Source: Phaeobacter gallaeciensis DSM 26640 (lineage in GTDB: Bacteria; Pseudomonadota; Alphaproteobacteria; Rhodobacterales; Rhodobacteraceae). From it: a stretch of DNA of 64,000 bases. Every line of letters starts with the position of its first letter. Positions within the stretch are counted from its first letter, which is position 1. Shown piece by piece: positions 61,428-64,000 of the stretch. The notes under the pieces were generated by a model, which worked only from the letters and a program-made list of their open reading frames with translations, was not told the DNA's origin and searched no databases. The stretch covers positions 62,001 to 126,000 of the forward strand of contig NC_023148.1 in assembly GCF_000511385.1 (NCBI RefSeq), given 5' to 3'. The translations under genes were made by a program, and so were the position numbers.

Positions 61428-61997
61428 TCAAAGCAGGTCGGCGAATTGCTCCAGGTCGGCAACCGTGGCGACCAACCCCTGCTGTGTCAGGATCGCGAGA
61501 TACTCGTCGACGCTTTTGAGCGGATTCTTGAGGCGCGCGCGAACTTTCCGCAGCGCGGAACAGACCAGACCGGGCGCGAGAGACAGTTGGTTCCGGAAAA
61601 AGTCGTCAGGGTGTTGGGTCTCGATGCCAAAGGGCGCAAGTGCCGCTGGTGGGAAGTCCTTCAGGTTCTGCGTGACGATCGCGTCACAGCGCCCAACGAT
61701 TGCCGCCGCCAGAACGTGCCGATCGTCAGGGTCCGGCAGTGTTAGGGCCGGCACCAATGCCTCGTAGCCGGTGACCAGACAGTCGCGTGTGGCCCTGTCC
61801 ATCAAGTCGCGAGTTCGTTCCAGCGCGGCGCGCTCCCGATGAGGTTCATTGCGCAGAAGCGCATCAATCCACTCCCGATGGATATCGGCCGTCCACTTGG
61901 CCTTGAAAAGGTCTGTGACCGCCAACTGCATCAGTGCATCGCGCATCGGCGCGGGATAAAGGACGTTCGCATCGAACAGGACCGTGTACTGGCTCAT
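61428..61997 (-). CDS. PIN-domain protein, probable toxin of a TA pair
   Basis: A 189-residue PIN-domain RNase. The acidic residues of the site are visible in VLFDANVLYPAPMRD, LPDPDDRHVLAAAI and VTQNLKDFP. It overlaps the upstream helix-turn-helix gene by 4 nt. Longer than typical VapC (about 130 residues), with extra C-terminal helices. It fits the PIN/excisionase-type toxin-antitoxin pairs common on alphaproteobacterial plasmids. Confidence 0.8.
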   Translation of the reverse strand: MSQYTVLFDANVLYPAPMRDALMQLAVTDLFKAKWTADIHREWIDALLRNEPHRERAALERTRDLMDRATRDCLVTGYEALVPALTLPDPDDRHVLAAAIVGRCDAIVTQNLKDFPPAALAPFGIETQHPDDFFRNQLSLAPGLVCSALRKVRARLKNPLKSVDEYLAILTQQGLVATVADLEQFADLL

Positions 61998-62458
61998 TTC
62001 GAGCGGTAGCCCATGTCCTGCTCTTGAGCGTCGGCGGCCAGTTGATCGAGCGCAGCTTCACGCTCGGTATCGATCGCGGCCTTGTAGGACATCACGTCTT
62101 CCATGCGGACGCGGCGATGCTTGCCGACCTTCCGATGCGGTATGGCACCATCCTCGAGCAGCTTGATCAGGAACGGACGCGAGACGTTCAGAACCTCAGC
62201 GGCCTGTACGGTCGAGAGTTCGGCGTTCTCGGGGATGATGGTGACCCCCCGCCCCGCTGCCATCGCCTCGAGGATCTCCATGAGCAGCGATACGGCGCCC
62301 GCAGGAAGCTCGATCGGCTCCATCTGCTCGGAGTCCGTCACACGAAGTTTCAACGGCGCGCGCGCCTGGGCGAAGCGTGACAATGCCTGGCCAGAGACGC
62401 GCGCAATCGCTGCGTCCTGCGGCGTGGGCGGAAGATGTCGGTGTGCCAGCATGTTCAT
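61994..62458 (-). CDS. Excisionase-type helix-turn-helix antitoxin
   Basis: A 154-residue protein with the MerR-like/excisionase DNA-binding motif STVQAAEVLNVSRPFLIKLL and IPHRKVGKHRRVRMEDV near its C-terminal half. It is upstream of and translationally coupled to the PIN protein. The N-terminal region probably binds the toxin. Confidence 0.8.
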   Translation of the reverse strand: MNMLAHRHLPPTPQDAAIARVSGQALSRFAQARAPLKLRVTDSEQMEPIELPAGAVSLLMEILEAMAAGRGVTIIPENAELSTVQAAEVLNVSRPFLIKLLEDGAIPHRKVGKHRRVRMEDVMSYKAAIDTEREAALDQLAADAQEQDMGYRSK

Positions 62459-62607
62459 GGTGGTCTCCTCTCCGGTTTCTGTTCTCTACCACCATATATG
62501 AAATAAGTGCAACAAATGCATTAAGTGTTGGTGAGTTTCTGCGCGCCCTGCCGCGTGCTCGCGGTTATCGCTGCTGTCGAGTGAGCGGGTGAGACCCACG
62601 CTAACCT

Positions 62608-63627
62608 TCAGTTTGTCGCCTTCCACATCCTGAACCGCCCCTGTCCTGTCACCTCGCGGATCAGACCCCGCTCTTGCATCCATGCAAGGTTGCGCTGAAC
62701 AGCGGCGCGACTGGCACTCGTCAGGGCCTGGGCCATTGGCGCAGAGACGAGCGGCCATTCGGTCAGCACTGCGCGCAAGGCCGGCGGCGTCCTGCCCGAG
62801 AGCAATGTCATTTCGGCTTCCGCCCGCGCCGACCATGCCTCGATATCGTCAAGGTGCCGCACCGCGGTCAGGCACGCGGCTTCCATCCCGTATAGCCAGC
62901 GTTCCAGACGTTCGAACGGTGAACCACCGGCTCGTAGTCCCCCTGCCCCGCCCATGGCCAGAGGCGTGAAGACTGCGCCTCTTCCATCGCTGGCCGCGAT
63001 CCGCGCAGCTGCGACAGCCGCTTCCATACGGTCGTCGTGCTGCCCGAGCCCCGCGAGGCGCCAGAGGTGAAAGCCCGCGCAAGCGCGAGTGATCGGGTGC
63101 AGGTCCGTGGCCTGCCCCATCAGATCCAGCCAACCGCTCGCGCGATCCACGAACGGCTCGGTCTCATCACTGATGTTCTCGGGGTCGCGACGGTCGAGGA
63201 AGGCGGAAAGGTCCTGCTCCGGTCCCGGTCCACCCGTCAGTCGCCGAATCGCCCATCCGACTCGCGCCAGCGCCGCCGTGTCGTCCTGGACACCGGACAG
63301 GCGCAGCGAGATCCAGAGCGCCAGCCGGTCTTGGCTGATGCGGTCACCGGTGTGCCAGCTCAAATCTGCGGCCTCCATCAGCGCAAGCCGATGCCGCCAT
63401 CCTTCCGGTCCGCGCTTCAACCGGTCGTCCAGCGCGCCGACGCGACCGGCCACACGGGCAAGACGCGCGGCCTGCCCGCCCTCTGCCTTCCGCCATTCGT
63501 CGAGGACCTCGGTTTCACGCGGTTCGGCCCGTGGTCCCGGCGGCAAATAGTCCGGCTCGTCGTCCATCGGACCGGGCAGAAACCACAGGTCGTCCTCAGT
63601 GTCGCAATTGCTTTGCCGTTTCATCAA
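62608..63627 (-). CDS. RHE_PE00001-like plasmid protein with C-terminal winged helix
   Basis: A 339-residue cytoplasmic protein. The N-terminus is acidic (DDLWFLPGPMDDEPDYLPPG). A helical middle contains DRLALWISLRLSGVQDD. The C-terminus is a winged-helix-like segment (SAPMAQALTSASRAAVQRNL, then GLIREVTGQGRFRMW). It resembles the RHE_PE00001 family found on rhizobial plasmids. My confidence in that name is moderate. Function unknown. Confidence 0.55.
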   Translation of the reverse strand: MMKRQSNCDTEDDLWFLPGPMDDEPDYLPPGPRAEPRETEVLDEWRKAEGGQAARLARVAGRVGALDDRLKRGPEGWRHRLALMEAADLSWHTGDRISQDRLALWISLRLSGVQDDTAALARVGWAIRRLTGGPGPEQDLSAFLDRRDPENISDETEPFVDRASGWLDLMGQATDLHPITRACAGFHLWRLAGLGQHDDRMEAAVAAARIAASDGRGAVFTPLAMGGAGGLRAGGSPFERLERWLYGMEAACLTAVRHLDDIEAWSARAEAEMTLLSGRTPPALRAVLTEWPLVSAPMAQALTSASRAAVQRNLAWMQERGLIREVTGQGRFRMWKATN

Positions 63628-63768
63628 AAAGTTCTTACAGGATTCCAGTAGGATGAAGCGTAATCCGACGTGTGTTTTTACGTTTCGATTTCAATTTTTA
63701 ACTCGCGTTTCAACAAGCGAGAGAATGGGGCAGAAGATGGGGTTTAGAAACCGTGGCGCGGCGGGTTC
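63628..63768. other. AT-rich stretch preceding a transposase start
   Basis: A 141-bp divergent gap, noticeably A/T-rich (GTTTTTACGTTTCGATTTC, TTTTTAACTCGCG). It may contain the left end of a third Tn7/Tni-type transposon, whose first gene starts at 63769. Confidence 0.4.
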
Positions 63769-64000
63769 ATGACGTTGCGCGAAAATGAAGCGTCCGACGA
63801 CGCTTGGGCCAAAGCAACGCGTATCGCGCGAGAGCTGGATCGCATTCTGGACGGGCAAGAGCCAATGCGCACCGCAGTTGCTCGGGCCGCATCCGAGTTG
63901 CGTCTCTCGACGCGCCAAGTCTACAACCACCTGCGCCGATACCGCACCGAGCGCCGGGTTTCTTCGTTGCTGCCAAGAACAGGTGGGGCGAGGCGCGCAA
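63769..64000 (+). CDS. Third TniA/Mu-type transposase, N-terminal fragment cut by window edge
   Basis: The first 77 codons. The segment ASELRLSTRQVYNHLRRYR followed by SSLLPRTGG is typical of the N-terminal DNA-binding helices and linker of TniA/Mu-family transposases (compare LGVSRATVWRWIKRL in Tn1). It is distinct from both tniA copies. Catalytic domain lies outside the window. Confidence 0.55.
   Translation, partial: MTLRENEASDDAWAKATRIARELDRILDGQEPMRTAVARAASELRLSTRQVYNHLRRYRTERRVSSLLPRTGGARRA

Noticed and set aside
61428..62458. An integrase/excisionase module
   Set aside because: The excisionase-like protein is coupled to a PIN-domain protein and no integrase is present, so a toxin-antitoxin pair is the better reading.

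Overview
The window looks like part of an accessory replicon (plasmid or large genomic island) of an alphaproteobacterium, most likely Rhodobacterales. This rests on the GC-rich codon use, the protein families and their arrangement, and the plasmid-type genes at the right end. No rRNA, tRNA, CRISPR array or chromosomal housekeeping block was seen. About 50 kb is a dense copper/heavy-metal and envelope-stress island. The rest is nested mobile elements and backbone.

Region 1 (1-8.6 kb): a MerR regulator of the ZntR/CadR type with ynfA and a CDF exporter (cut by the left edge) lies beside a ten-gene + strand operon: SCO, DsbB, DsbA, PCu(A)C, SCO, M23 peptidase, DUF411, ZIP, LspA, Lnt. Promoters with the 19-bp spacer typical of MerR regulation precede both the CDF gene and the operon. 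Region 2 (8.5-15.3 kb): a - strand copper-export operon (secreted protein, lipoprotein, TolC-type channel, multicopper oxidase, cupredoxin-CusF fusion, cupredoxin, ABC membrane domain) collides tail-to-tail with lnt at what looks like a recombination junction. A decayed HMA chaperone lies upstream.

Region 3 (15.5-33.3 kb): membrane proteins, an APC permease, a ferric-reductase-like protein, two copper P-type ATPases (one with cueR), DUF2933, an ICMT-like enzyme, Lgt, DUF302, an EF-hand protein, two L,D-transpeptidases, DsbB, a second multicopper oxidase, a DUF305 protein, a glutaredoxin-MauE fusion and an HMA chaperone. Canonical CueR promoters are visible. Region 4 (33.3-49.2 kb): an eight-gene operon of L,D-transpeptidase, cytochromes c, a multicopper oxidase and DsbA; divergent DUF2933/lipoprotein/ScsB-DsbD genes; then a two-component system apparently co-transcribed with ccmF, ccmG, ccmH and ccmI. 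A repeated tandem operator (TGTATCC, 10-bp period) links this system to other promoters. Region 5 (49.2-51 kb): small membrane proteins, one operon with a CueR promoter.

Region 6 (51-60.3 kb): nested mobile elements. These are a complete minimal tniA-tniB-tniQ transposon whose ends begin TGTCGCG, abutting half of a frameshifted IS5-family element; an orphan secreted hydrolase; a truncated IS110-type element; and a second tni element whose tniA has been removed next to an IS5-family copy. Region 7 (60.4-64 kb): a winged-helix protein, a PIN/excisionase-type toxin-antitoxin pair, a protein resembling the rhizobial-plasmid RHE_PE00001 family, and the start of a third TniA/Mu-type transposase.

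Taken together, the metal genes act mainly outside the cytoplasm. They cover Cu(I) export, periplasmic Cu(I) oxidation, copper chaperoning, disulfide repair, peptidoglycan cross-linking by L,D-transpeptidases, a near-complete lipoprotein maturation set (Lgt, LspA, Lnt) and cytochrome c maturation. The inferred theme is protection and re-equipment of the envelope under metal stress. The regulatory links are sequence-based predictions only.
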